A stretch of DNA of 64,000 nt, taken from Bacteroidales bacterium UBA4893. Lineage in GTDB: Bacteria > Bacteroidota > Bacteroidia > Bacteroidales > P3. A model generated the notes under the pieces. It saw only the letters and a program-made list of their open reading frames with translations. It had not been told where the DNA came from and did not search any database. Shown piece by piece: positions 26,256 to 34,804 of this stretch (position 1 is the first letter of the stretch; each line of letters begins with the position of its first letter). The stretch is from NCBI GenBank assembly GCA_002399025.1, contig DHCV01000007.1, forward strand, positions 1 through 64,000, in the 5' to 3' direction. Made by a program: the position numbers and the translations under genes.

Positions 26256-27263
26256 ATGAAAAGAATATTTTATTTTGTTGTAGCTTTATCAGTAGTAATG
26301 GCTGCATGTACTAAAAAAGAAGAAAAAAAAGCAGAAGTAAAAGAGGAGGCTGTTCAAGTTAAGATTGAAACAGTTTCAATGCAAGAAATAGATCAGATTT
26401 ATGAATTTACCTCAACTGTTGATGCTGCAGTAAAAAACTTTATCTCATCTGCAGGAGGAACAAGAATTGAAAAAATCTGGGTTGAAGTTGGTCAACGAGT
26501 GAGCAAAGGACAAAAGCTTGTAACAATGGAGAATACTAACCTCTACACTGCCCAAACTCAGTTAGCTAATTTAGAAAATGAAGTAAAAAGAATGGAAGCC
26601 TTGTATGTAAGTGGAGGTATTTCCAAACAACAACTTGATCAAATCAAAACTCAAGAAGAGGTTACAAGAAAAAACATAAAAAACTTGGAAAGTAATATAA
26701 CCCTCACCTCTCCTATTTCAGGTGTGATAACAATGAGAAACTTTGATAATGGCGACCTTTCTGCCTCTCAACCAATACTTCAAGTTATGCAAATATCTCC
26801 TGTAAAACTTAAGTTTAATATAAATGAAACCTTTTACACTAAGGTTAAGGTTGGAATGGTTGTAAAAACCAAGGTTGATGTTTTTGGAGATGAAGAGTTT
26901 TCGGGAAAGATAAGCCTTATTGCACCTACAATTGACCCACTAACACGTACCTTTATGGTTGAAGCACAATTTACAAATGCCAATCAAAAACTTCGTCCAG
27001 GTATGTTTGGAAGGGTTGAACTTAATCTTGGAAAAGCTAATAAGGTTATTATTTCTGATAAAGCAATTATTAAACAAAGCGGAACAAATAATAAATATGT
27101 ATTTATCGAAAAAAATGGTACTGTTGAGTATCGTCAAGTTGAATTAGGCAGAAGAATGGGAGATAAATATGAAATATTAAGTGGAGTAAATGAAGGAGAA
27201 AATGTTGTTATTTCAGGACAAACTAGTTTGCTTGATGGCAAAAAAGTAATTGTTGTAAAATAA
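26256..27263 (+). CDS. RND efflux periplasmic adaptor lipoprotein
   Basis: A membrane fusion protein of 335 residues linking the RND pump to the TolC channel. It is a lipoprotein with lipobox MAAC, the modified cysteine being Cys18. It then shows the lipoyl half-motif (IEKIWVEVGQRVSKGQKLVTME near 70-90), a short coiled-coil hairpin (about 95-140), the second lipoyl half (LTSPISGVITMRNFDNGDL) and a beta-barrel with the family motif LRPGMFGRVEL near 248. Compared with E. coli AcrA (about 397 residues) it is short, as in many Bacteroidetes adaptors. Confidence 0.93.
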   Translation: MKRIFYFVVALSVVMAACTKKEEKKAEVKEEAVQVKIETVSMQEIDQIYEFTSTVDAAVKNFISSAGGTRIEKIWVEVGQRVSKGQKLVTMENTNLYTAQTQLANLENEVKRMEALYVSGGISKQQLDQIKTQEEVTRKNIKNLESNITLTSPISGVITMRNFDNGDLSASQPILQVMQISPVKLKFNINETFYTKVKVGMVVKTKVDVFGDEEFSGKISLIAPTIDPLTRTFMVEAQFTNANQKLRPGMFGRVELNLGKANKVIISDKAIIKQSGTNNKYVFIEKNGTVEYRQVELGRRMGDKYEILSGVNEGENVVISGQTSLLDGKKVIVVK

Positions 27264-27282
27264 TTAGATAGATTATTAAGAT

Positions 27283-30200
27283 ATGAAATTATACGAATCA
27301 TCCGTAAAAAAACCTATAACAACGGCAATCATATTTGTTGCCATTGTAGTATTAGGGTTATTCTCTCTAAGTAAGCTAAGCATTGATATGTTGCCTGAAA
27401 TAGAACTAAATCAAGCAATAGTTATTGTAACATATCCAGGAGCTTCAGCTGAAGATGTAGAGAACAATGTAAGTAAGACATTAGAAAGTGCATTAAGCAC
27501 AGTGAGTGACTTAAAAAAAATTAGATCAACTTCAAAAGAAAATACAGCAGTTATAAGTGTTGAATTTAATTGGGGAACTGACCTTGACGCTGCAGTTAAT
27601 GATATGCGTGATAAGATCGAGATGGTAAAAAGTTATTTACCTGATGGTTGTTCTAATCCAATTATCATGAAGCTTAGTACTGATATGATGCCTGTGGTAA
27701 TATATTCTGCTACTGCTGAAGAAAGCTCTCAAGCTCTTTATAAAATTCTTGAAGATGGAGTTGCAAATCCATTAAATCGTATTAATGGAGTTGGTTCTGT
27801 TTCAATTGCAGGAGCTCCACAAAGAGAAATTAGTGTAAATATTGACCCTCAAAAATTAGAAGCTTATAATTTAACTATTGAACAAATAGGTGGAGCAATT
27901 GCAAAAGAAAATGTAAACACTCCTGGAGGTTCAATAGATATTGGTTCAGAAACTTACTCTCTTCGTATTGAAGGAGAAATGAAAGAAAGTGATATTTTAA
28001 ATAATGTAATAGTTTCTAATTATGGTGGTAAGACTGTATATTTAAAAGATATAGCTATTGTAAGAGATTCTGTTCAAGAGAAGGCCCAAGAAAGTTATGT
28101 TAATGGCAGAAAAGGAGCAACTATTGTTGTACAAAAACAAACAGGAGCTAATTCTGTTGAAATTGTTAAGAAAATTCGTGAACAATTACCTAAAATTCAA
28201 AAGAACTTACCTAAGGACATTCAATTTGAAGAGGTAATGAATACTACTGATAATATTGAAAATTCTATTGCTTCTTTAGTAGAAACAGTTCTTTTAGCTT
28301 TCTTATTCGTTGCATTTGTGGTTATCTTCTTCTTAGGACAATGGAGAGCTACGATAATTATAATGTTGACTATTCCAATATCACTGGTAGCTTCATTTAT
28401 TTATTTGTTTATTACTGGTAATACAATAAATGTTATTTCTCTTTCTGCGCTTTCAATTGCAATTGGCATGGTTGTTGACGATGCCATTGTTGTTTTGGAA
28501 AACATTTCAACACATATTGAAAGAGGAGCAAGACCAAGAGAAGCTGCAATTTATGGTACGAATGAAGTAGGGGTAGCAGTTATCGCATCTACTTTAACAA
28601 TTTTTGCTGTTTTCTTACCATTTACAATGATGGGAGGTATGGCAGGAATTATGTTCTCTCAATTAGGTTGGATGGTATGTATTGTAATGGCAATCTCATT
28701 GATTTGTGCATTAACACTTATTCCCATGCTTAGTGCTGTTATGCTTAAAAAAGACAGAAAAAGCAGTAAGACATTTGATAAACTATATGCTCCAATCAAA
28801 AAATTATTGGATAATTTTGATAATTTCTATGAAAGAAGTCTTACATGGGTTGTTAGACATAAAACCGTTACTCTTGTTTCTGGATTAATAATTTTTGTAG
28901 GTTCTCTTATGTTAACCTTTGGAATAGGTTCTGAATTTATTCCTCAAGCTGATAATAGTCAAATTTCTGGTAATTTCCAATTGCCTGTTGGAGCTAATGT
29001 TGAACGTTCAAAAGTAATTGCTAAACAATTTGAAACAAATATTAAAAAGAAATATCCAGAAATTTCTACATTATCATATACTGTAGGTATTCCTTCAGAA
29101 GATGATGATAACTCTTATGCTCAAATGCAAACATCAGGAAGTAACTATGTTTCATTTAGAATTAAATTAATTGACATAAATGACCGTAAGAGAGATATCT
29201 TTGAAATATCAGAAGGTATCCGTCAAGAATTAGCATCATATCCTGAATTATATAAGTATAATGTATCAGCTGGTGGAGGCGGTGGTATGACTTCTGGTTC
29301 TACAGTTGATGTTGAAATATTAGGATATGACTTTGATGTAACAGAAAAACTTGCAAATGAAATCAAAACAAAGATGTCCGAAACCAAAGGTTTTAGAGAT
29401 GTTACTATTAGTCGTGAAGATTATAAACCTCAATATCAAGTAGAATTTGACAGAGATAAACTTGCTCTAAATGGACTTAATGTAGCTACAGCATCATCAT
29501 TTATTAGAAATAGAATGAATGGAATGACTGCTTCATTATTCAGAGAAGATGGTGAAGAATATAAAATTAAAGTTCGTTACGATAGAGAGCACCGCCAATC
29601 AATTGAAGATATAGAAAATATAATGATTTTCAACCAAAGTGGAAAAGGAGTTAGACTTAGTGAAGTTGCTAAGGTTGTTGAGAAATTCGCTCCACCATCA
29701 ATTGAGCGTCAAGACCGTGAACGTATTGTTAAAGTAAGTGCAACTTTGTATGGAGAAACACTTGATGTGGCAACAAAGAATTTACAAAGTAAAATTGATA
29801 AAATGGCTATTCCTTCTAATATTGGTGTTCAAATTGGAGGTACATTGGAAGAACAACAAGAATCATTTGCAGATATGGGATTACTTACTGTCTTAATTAT
29901 AATGTTAGTATATTTTGTTATGGCAGGTCAATTTGAATCACTACGTTATCCATTTATTATAATGTTCTCTATTCCGTTTGCATTAACAGGAGTTTTGATT
30001 GCATTATTTATAACTGGAGGAACAATAAATATGATGAGTGCAATTGGTAGTATTATGCTTATTGGTATTGTTGTTAAGAATGGTATTGTGCTTGTTGACT
30101 ATATTAACCTAAACCGTGAAAGAGGAATGGGAATAACAACAGCAGTAATTAATGGAGGAAAATCTCGTTTGCGTCCAGTTATTATGACAACTGCAACAAC

Positions 30201-30417
30201 TGTTTTAGGTATGATACCTATGGCAATTGGATTTGGAGAAGGAGCTGAACTTTGGCAACCAATGGGAGTTGTTATTGTTGGAGGTTTAACATTTTCTACA
30301 TTAATTACCCTTATCATAATTCCTACATTATACAGTGCTTTTGCGTCAAGAGAAGTAAAAACTTACCGCAACAAACATAAAATTAAATTAAATCGTAGAA
30401 CAATTAAAGCAGAATAA
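27283..30417 (+). CDS. RND efflux transporter permease, HAE1 type
   Basis: A proton-driven inner-membrane pump of 1044 residues, the standard length. Twelve transmembrane helices in two halves are separated by large periplasmic loops. The first begins at MKLYESSVKKPITTAIIF. The TM4 proton-relay aspartates are in IAIGMVVDDAIVVLENIS near residues 393-408. TFTMMGGMAGIMF and the second-half GIVVKNGIVLVDY are typical. HAE1 members export hydrophobic or amphiphilic compounds. It is preceded by TetR, TolC and adaptor genes and followed after three bases by a PII-like gene. Confidence 0.96.
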   Translation: MKLYESSVKKPITTAIIFVAIVVLGLFSLSKLSIDMLPEIELNQAIVIVTYPGASAEDVENNVSKTLESALSTVSDLKKIRSTSKENTAVISVEFNWGTDLDAAVNDMRDKIEMVKSYLPDGCSNPIIMKLSTDMMPVVIYSATAEESSQALYKILEDGVANPLNRINGVGSVSIAGAPQREISVNIDPQKLEAYNLTIEQIGGAIAKENVNTPGGSIDIGSETYSLRIEGEMKESDILNNVIVSNYGGKTVYLKDIAIVRDSVQEKAQESYVNGRKGATIVVQKQTGANSVEIVKKIREQLPKIQKNLPKDIQFEEVMNTTDNIENSIASLVETVLLAFLFVAFVVIFFLGQWRATIIIMLTIPISLVASFIYLFITGNTINVISLSALSIAIGMVVDDAIVVLENISTHIERGARPREAAIYGTNEVGVAVIASTLTIFAVFLPFTMMGGMAGIMFSQLGWMVCIVMAISLICALTLIPMLSAVMLKKDRKSSKTFDKLYAPIKKLLDNFDNFYERSLTWVVRHKTVTLVSGLIIFVGSLMLTFGIGSEFIPQADNSQISGNFQLPVGANVERSKVIAKQFETNIKKKYPEISTLSYTVGIPSEDDDNSYAQMQTSGSNYVSFRIKLIDINDRKRDIFEISEGIRQELASYPELYKYNVSAGGGGGMTSGSTVDVEILGYDFDVTEKLANEIKTKMSETKGFRDVTISREDYKPQYQVEFDRDKLALNGLNVATASSFIRNRMNGMTASLFREDGEEYKIKVRYDREHRQSIEDIENIMIFNQSGKGVRLSEVAKVVEKFAPPSIERQDRERIVKVSATLYGETLDVATKNLQSKIDKMAIPSNIGVQIGGTLEEQQESFADMGLLTVLIIMLVYFVMAGQFESLRYPFIIMFSIPFALTGVLIALFITGGTINMMSAIGSIMLIGIVVKNGIVLVDYINLNRERGMGITTAVINGGKSRLRPVIMTTATTVLGMIPMAIGFGEGAELWQPMGVVIVGGLTFSTLITLIIIPTLYSAFASREVKTYRNKHKIKLNRRTIKAE

Positions 30418-30420
30418 GAA

Positions 30421-30711
30421 ATGAAAGCAGCATTTATAGCATATAATCAAGCTCTTGTAGAAGATGTAGAAGATATATTAAGTCAACTTTCACTAAGAGG
30501 ATTTACTCGTTGGCAAGATGTTCAAGGTAGAGGTACTAAAAAGGGTGAACCTCATTTAGGATCACATGCTTGGCCTTCAAAAAACATGGCAACTCTTTGT
30601 ATTGTTGATGACTATATTGCACCTATTCTTAAAAAAAGAATACAAGCACTTGACAATGAGGCTCCAGAACAAGGATTAAGAATATTCTTTTGGGAAACAA
30701 TTGATGTATAG
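30421..30711 (+). CDS. PII-like small protein at the end of the RND operon
   Basis: A 96-residue soluble protein with a ferredoxin-like pattern reminiscent of the PII signalling superfamily: a first strand KAAFIAYNQ, a helix with VEDILSQLSLRGFTRWQDVQG, a T-loop-like GRGTKKGEPHLGSHAWPS, then NMATLCIVDD and a last strand RIFFWE. It begins three bases after the RND permease stop and is followed by a strong terminator, so it belongs to the operon. A ligand-sensing role coupled to the pump is possible but not shown. I cannot name a characterised homologue. Confidence 0.65.
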   Translation: MKAAFIAYNQALVEDVEDILSQLSLRGFTRWQDVQGRGTKKGEPHLGSHAWPSKNMATLCIVDDYIAPILKKRIQALDNEAPEQGLRIFFWETIDV

Positions 30712-30746
30712 AATAAAAGAAGAATAAAAGTTCATCTTTTATATAA

Positions 30747-30780
30747 GAAAGAGGTATAATTTTGTACCTCTTTTTCTTTT
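30747..30780 (+). terminator. Rho-independent terminator of the RND operon
   Basis: Stem AAAGAGGTA (30748-30756) / TACCTCTTT (30765-30773), an 8-nt loop and a long T-rich tail. Confidence 0.9.
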
Positions 30781-30852
30781 TTAATAAACTAAGAGCCCTA
30801 CATTTAATAACTCTAAATCACAAAGAATAAACAACTAATTATATTTTTTCTT

Positions 30853-30860
30853 TACTTTTG
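30853..30860 (+). promoter_or_regulatory. -7 box only four bases before an ATG
   Basis: TACTTTTG ends four bases before the ATG at 30865. If it is used, the transcript would start at or very near the initiation codon, giving an almost leaderless mRNA. Confidence 0.6.
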
Positions 30861-30864
30861 CATT

Positions 30865-31296
30865 ATGTTAGTAGAATTAGGTTATTGGGGATTGTTTTTA
30901 GCAAGTTTTCTTAGCTCAACAATTGTACCCATGAGCTCAGAGGTAGCTTTCGTTACTCTTATTGCTCTTGGCTTAAATCCAGTTTGGTGTGTTTTGACTG
31001 CAACCTTAGGGAATTCTTTAGGGGGTATGACTTCTTATGGCTTAGGTTATTTAGGAAAATGGGAATGGTTGGAAAAGTATTTTAGAACGCCAAAAGAAAA
31101 GGTAGAAAAATTTCAAGGCAAAATCAAGCGATGGGGACCAATAATAGGACTTTTTGCATGGCTGCCTTTTATTGGAGATTTATTGGCAATTGGTCTTGGA
31201 TTTATGAGATTGAATCCATGGCTTTCTTGTTTGTATATGACAATTGGACGACTTATTCGCTTTTCAATTGTAGGCGGAATAATGCAATTGTTTTAA
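30865..31296 (+). CDS. VTT/DedA-like (YqaA type) membrane protein
   Basis: A 143-residue integral membrane protein of the small YqaA branch of the VTT/DedA superfamily. About four hydrophobic segments are visible. The conserved opening GYWGLFLASFLSSTIVPMSSE and the re-entrant-like GLFAWLPFIGDLLAIGLGFMR are family hallmarks. DedA proteins are lipid-carrier flippase-like transporters; the function of the YqaA branch is unclear. The start is supported by conservation of the first residues although the promoter box is extremely close. Confidence 0.85.
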   Translation: MLVELGYWGLFLASFLSSTIVPMSSEVAFVTLIALGLNPVWCVLTATLGNSLGGMTSYGLGYLGKWEWLEKYFRTPKEKVEKFQGKIKRWGPIIGLFAWLPFIGDLLAIGLGFMRLNPWLSCLYMTIGRLIRFSIVGGIMQLF

Positions 31297-31312
31297 TTTT
31301 ATTATCTTTGCA

Positions 31313-31320
31313 CTTATTTA
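31313..31320 (+). promoter_or_regulatory. -7 box fixing the start of the coiled-coil protein
   Basis: TATCTTTG with TTG at 31288-31290 twenty-two bases upstream. The next ATG is 31335 and encodes a clean signal peptide. The longer reading frame to 31131 overlaps the previous gene in another frame and is not used. Confidence 0.65.
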
Positions 31321-31334
31321 ATTTAGTTATCACG

Positions 31335-32678
31335 ATGAATTTTCTAAAAGTTTTTATTGTATTTTTAGCTCTAATAATATCTTTTTCTACATTCTCTCAA
31401 GTAGATTCTCTATCATATATTGAAGATTCAAACAAAGCTTTTATTTCCAATGAAACCCTTGAAGAGGAAGAGATAGAAGATAGTTTGAAATTAAAATACA
31501 ACACTATCATTCAAGAATACAACGCTGCAAAAGCCGAACTTGAGGAAAGAAAAATAGAGATAGATTCCTTAACAAAGAGTATTGAGAATATGACTGAAAG
31601 CATAAATAAGTTAAATTCCAACTACAACCAACTCATAGCCGATTATGAAGAGGCAGAAAACCAAATCCTACAAATTAAAACCAAACTCCAGGAAGACACA
31701 ACTCGCCTTTTATTAGAAATAGATGAGTTAAAGATAAATCATTTGAATTTAAAAAATCTCAACGATACTCTTTCAAAACTCAATCAAGAATATAGGATTC
31801 AGCTAAATGAAAAGAATCATTTGTTGGAGGAAAAGATAAAAATACTTCAAGAGAAAGAAATTCTCTTTGCTGAAAAAGAACAATTGTATAAAGATGCAAT
31901 TAATGCTTCTCAAATAGATAAGACAAAAATTGAAGGACAAGTTGAAAAGAAAAATGCTCAAATTGAAGGGAAGGAAAGAGAAATTGACCTATTGCAGAAG
32001 AGTATTAATGAGAAGGATACTTCGTTGATTATTAAAGACCAAACTCTTAATAAGGTTTCTCAAGAGAAGGAAATGTATTATAAGATGGCTGATACTTTGA
32101 GAACTCAGCTTGTTGAGACTGAAAAGGAATTGCTAAAAATTAAGGAGGAACTTAAGTTTCAAAAGCAAAGGGCTACAGAGGCTCAGGCTAAGATTGATGC
32201 TGCAACTGGTAGGAAAAAGAAGGTTAGAGTGATTCAAGGTATTGCTATGCGTTTTTATCCTGTTCCTGTTTGGGATATTGTTCCAAGAGCAACAGCCACA
32301 GGGTTTGAGAATATTGTTATAAATCGCAATACTTCTAAGGTTGATTTTGATTTCATTACTGGGGCATCGGTTATTCTTTACGATTTGACTAAGCCTGAGG
32401 ATAGGTTTGCTTCCGATTTGTCGGTTTATGTTGGCTTTGGTGGTGCAAATTTGTTTAAGAACTTCTATGTTGGAGGCTCCTATAGGTTTTTGGATTTCTT
32501 CCACTTGGCTATTGGTCTAAATGTTTCGGAATATACTCTTTTGGCAGAGGAATTTAATAAGGAGGGTGAGGCTCTAAAGCCAGGCTGGTCAATACAAACA
32601 ACCAAAGAGTGGAAGGTTACGCCTTTCATTTCGCTTTCTTTAGATTTTGAATTCCTTTCCTATATTGGGAAAAAATAA
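31335..32678 (+). CDS. Exported protein with a long coiled coil and C-terminal beta-rich domain
   Basis: I do not recognise a named family. The 447-residue protein starts with a signal peptide (FLKVFIVFLALIISFSTFSQ). Residues 45-300 are an almost continuous Glu/Lys/Leu heptad region (many EIDSL, ELKIN, KEKEIL patterns), a long coiled coil. The last 140 residues (from about KKKVRVIQGIAMRFYPVP) are beta-rich with aromatic strand ends (VYVGFGGANLFKNFYVGGSYRF) and look like an outer-membrane or surface domain. It may be a periplasm-spanning structural protein. A separate promoter precedes it. Confidence 0.75.
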   Translation: MNFLKVFIVFLALIISFSTFSQVDSLSYIEDSNKAFISNETLEEEEIEDSLKLKYNTIIQEYNAAKAELEERKIEIDSLTKSIENMTESINKLNSNYNQLIADYEEAENQILQIKTKLQEDTTRLLLEIDELKINHLNLKNLNDTLSKLNQEYRIQLNEKNHLLEEKIKILQEKEILFAEKEQLYKDAINASQIDKTKIEGQVEKKNAQIEGKEREIDLLQKSINEKDTSLIIKDQTLNKVSQEKEMYYKMADTLRTQLVETEKELLKIKEELKFQKQRATEAQAKIDAATGRKKKVRVIQGIAMRFYPVPVWDIVPRATATGFENIVINRNTSKVDFDFITGASVILYDLTKPEDRFASDLSVYVGFGGANLFKNFYVGGSYRFLDFFHLAIGLNVSEYTLLAEEFNKEGEALKPGWSIQTTKEWKVTPFISLSLDFEFLSYIGKK

Positions 32679-32690
32679 AAGATAATAATT

Positions 32691-33926
32691 ATGAATACAC
32701 TACTTATAAAGAATATAAGCCTCAAGAATAGGATTGTTGATGTTTTGATTGAGGGGAATGTTTTTAAGCAGATAGAGCCTAATATTAAGGCTGGGAAGGT
32801 TGATAAGATTATTGATGGAACAAATAGGGCTATAATTCAGCCGTTTTATAATATGCACACTCATTCTTCAATGACCCTCCTAAGGGGTTATGGCGATGAT
32901 ATGCGTTTGTTTCAATGGCTTTCGGAATACATTTGGCCCCAAGAGGCTAAGCTAACTCCAGAGGATATTTATAATGGTACTCGCCTTGCAATTGTTGAAA
33001 TGATACGCTCTGGAACAGTATTCTTCTTGGATATGTATTGGCATCACAGTGAGATTATTCGTGCAGTTGAGGAAATGAAAATTAGAGCAAGTATTGGAGT
33101 TAGTTTTATTGAGGAAAGAGGAAAAAGAGAGATTGAACAAAACATTAAATTTATCAATGGCTTTGTTTCCCCTTTGGAAAGAATTAGCATTAATGTTGCA
33201 CCTCATGCCATTTACACAGTTGGAAAGGATTTGTATCAAGAGTTATATATGATTTCAAAGGTAAAGGGATTAAAGCTTAGCACACATCTTGCCGAAACAA
33301 TGCAGGAAGTTAAGTCTTGTAAGAAAGCAAACAACAACCTCACCCCTACTGAATTTTTAGAATCAATTGGAGTATTGGACGATAACACCATTGCAGCACA
33401 TTGCGTACATTTGACAGAACACGATGCCGAAATACTATCTTCAAAAGGAGTAACCCTTGTGCATAACCCATGTGCAAATATGAAATTAGCCTCTGGGAGT
33501 TTTAATGTTCCTCTAATCAATAAATACGACCTAAAGGTTTGTTTGGGAACAGACGGAACAAGCTCCAATAACAACCTATCAATGTTGGAGGAGATGAAGT
33601 TTGCTGCCCTATTAGCAAAGGTAAGCTATAAGGACTCCTCACTCCTTTCAGCCAATCAGGTTTTTGCATGGGCAACAAAGAATGGTGCAGACGCAATGGG
33701 CATAAACTCAGGAAGAATAAAGGAAGGACGCCTTGCAGATTGTTTAATTGTGAACTTGAACAATGAAAGACTAATCCCTAACAATAATCTAATTTCTAAC
33801 TGGGTCTATTCAGCCGATAGTCGTTGTATTGAAACAGTTATTTGTGATGGAAACATCCTAATGGAAAACCATATCATCCCTAACGAAGAAGAAATACTTG
33901 AAAAAGTAAAAAGAAAGATTATGTAG
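32691..33926 (+). CDS. Amidohydrolase, MTA/SAH deaminase-like
   Basis: A metal-dependent hydrolase of 411 residues from the cytosine-deaminase/MtaD group. Metal ligands are in NMHTHSSMTLLRG (His-x-His near 55), a third His in STHLAETMQEV near 200, AAHCVHLTEHD and the Asp in LGTDGTSSNNNLSM near 285. Members deaminate methylthioadenosine, S-adenosylhomocysteine, guanine or similar amines; this sequence is closest in pattern to the MTA/SAH type. It lies 12 bases after the coiled-coil gene and may be cotranscribed with it. Confidence 0.85.
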   Translation: MNTLLIKNISLKNRIVDVLIEGNVFKQIEPNIKAGKVDKIIDGTNRAIIQPFYNMHTHSSMTLLRGYGDDMRLFQWLSEYIWPQEAKLTPEDIYNGTRLAIVEMIRSGTVFFLDMYWHHSEIIRAVEEMKIRASIGVSFIEERGKREIEQNIKFINGFVSPLERISINVAPHAIYTVGKDLYQELYMISKVKGLKLSTHLAETMQEVKSCKKANNNLTPTEFLESIGVLDDNTIAAHCVHLTEHDAEILSSKGVTLVHNPCANMKLASGSFNVPLINKYDLKVCLGTDGTSSNNNLSMLEEMKFAALLAKVSYKDSSLLSANQVFAWATKNGADAMGINSGRIKEGRLADCLIVNLNNERLIPNNNLISNWVYSADSRCIETVICDGNILMENHIIPNEEEILEKVKRKIM

Positions 33927-33952
33927 AATTACATCCACATAATCCATTTCTT

Positions 33953-34540
33953 CTATCTTTGTATAACGTGAATTTGTAGCTTACTTACATTGCCCCCTAC
34001 CGTGTTTTCAGAGTTTGGAGAGATGTTTAAGACAGCTGATTTGAGATTTGCTTTTAAGAGTTCAAGAATACCTTTTCTGTTCTCGATAACAAAGTTGTTG
34101 ATTGAAAACTTTTTAGAAGAATATAACTTAGCATTATTAATCTTAACATTCATTGAAGGTTGGCTAATCTTTGAATCATAAATAAGTAAGGCACCATCAC
34201 GTAGCTCAATGTCCATTATCTGATCTTTAATGAAAAGTCGGAGTTGAGAATTAGAACCCAAATCAGCCTTTGTTATTTCAATTGTACCATTATTCACAAA
34301 ACTACTTCCGTTTCTTTCCTGACCCGAAGCAATATACTCTTTAATGTCTGTTCCAAAATCATAATGATTCTTTTTTCTATCTTTTTTGATAACTACCCTA
34401 ACTTCTCCACTTATAACCAATTTATAAACTCCACTTGGAATGTCTGACCAGTGAGGCACGATTTGTTCTTGAGAAAAGCCTTTAAATGAGAATAGGATGG
34501 CTAAAACTGCTATTAAAATTGTTTTTGATTTCATTACCAT
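33953..34540 (-). CDS. Secreted DUF2807-like (GIN domain) protein
   Basis: A 195-residue exported protein. The signal peptide is KTILIAVLAILFSFKGFS. The rest is a beta-strand ladder (NGTIEITKADLGSNSQLRLFIKD; IMDIELRDGALLIYDS; NVKINNAKLYSSKKFSINNFVIE; LKSAVLNIS) like the right-handed beta-helix of DUF2807/GIN proteins, which are common and uncharacterised in Bacteroidetes. Two start codons are possible, 34540 or 34534 (MKSK), and the second resembles more usual signal peptides. It is convergent with the amidohydrolase gene. Confidence 0.65.
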   Translation of the reverse strand: MVMKSKTILIAVLAILFSFKGFSQEQIVPHWSDIPSGVYKLVISGEVRVVIKKDRKKNHYDFGTDIKEYIASGQERNGSSFVNNGTIEITKADLGSNSQLRLFIKDQIMDIELRDGALLIYDSKISQPSMNVKINNAKLYSSKKFSINNFVIENRKGILELLKANLKSAVLNISPNSENTVGGNVSKLQIHVIQR

Positions 34541-34562
34541 TTGTTTTTATTGGTTTAGAGGG

Positions 34563-34570
34563 CAAAGTTA
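34563..34570 (-). promoter_or_regulatory. -7 box of the DUF2807-like gene
   Basis: TAACTTTG on the minus strand, 23 bases upstream of the first ATG. Confidence 0.55.
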
Positions 34571-34670
34571 AGAAGTTTTTTCTAATAAGTAACACTAAAG
34601 GGATAATAATCATCAATCTTTTTTTCTTTAACCCATTCCTTAAGATAGAATAACCTTAGTTTATTTTTTT

Positions 34671-34733
34671 TAGAATCAAATTCTAATTTTATAGAATCAA
34701 ATTCTAATTCCGTAGAATCAAGATATAGGATTT
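34671..34733. repeat. Array F: three TAGAATCAA units, 21-nt period
   Basis: TAGAATCAA begins at 34671, 34692 and 34713, exactly 21 nt apart. The first two units share AGAATCAAATTCTAATT, in which AGAAT and ATTCT are inverted; the third diverges after nine bases. The array lies just past the terminator of the lipoprotein gene. A 60-codon frame across it is probably an accident of the repeats. Confidence 0.75.
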
Positions 34734-34746
34734 CAATATAGGGGAA

Positions 34747-34777
34747 ACAAAAAAGGCTACCCATTACGGATAGCCCT
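34747..34777 (-). terminator. Rho-independent terminator of the lipoprotein gene
   Basis: GGGCTATCC pairs with GGGTAGCC on the minus strand (34775-34755, with one G-T pair and a small loop), followed by a run of six T. It is 30 bases past the stop codon. Confidence 0.85.
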
Positions 34778-34804
34778 TCCTTCTTAAAAAGAATCGTTAT
34801 GAGA

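Noticed and set aside
34582..34764. Minus-strand 60-codon frame
   Set aside because: It runs through array F and a terminator, and repeats LEFDS only because the DNA repeats with a period divisible by three.
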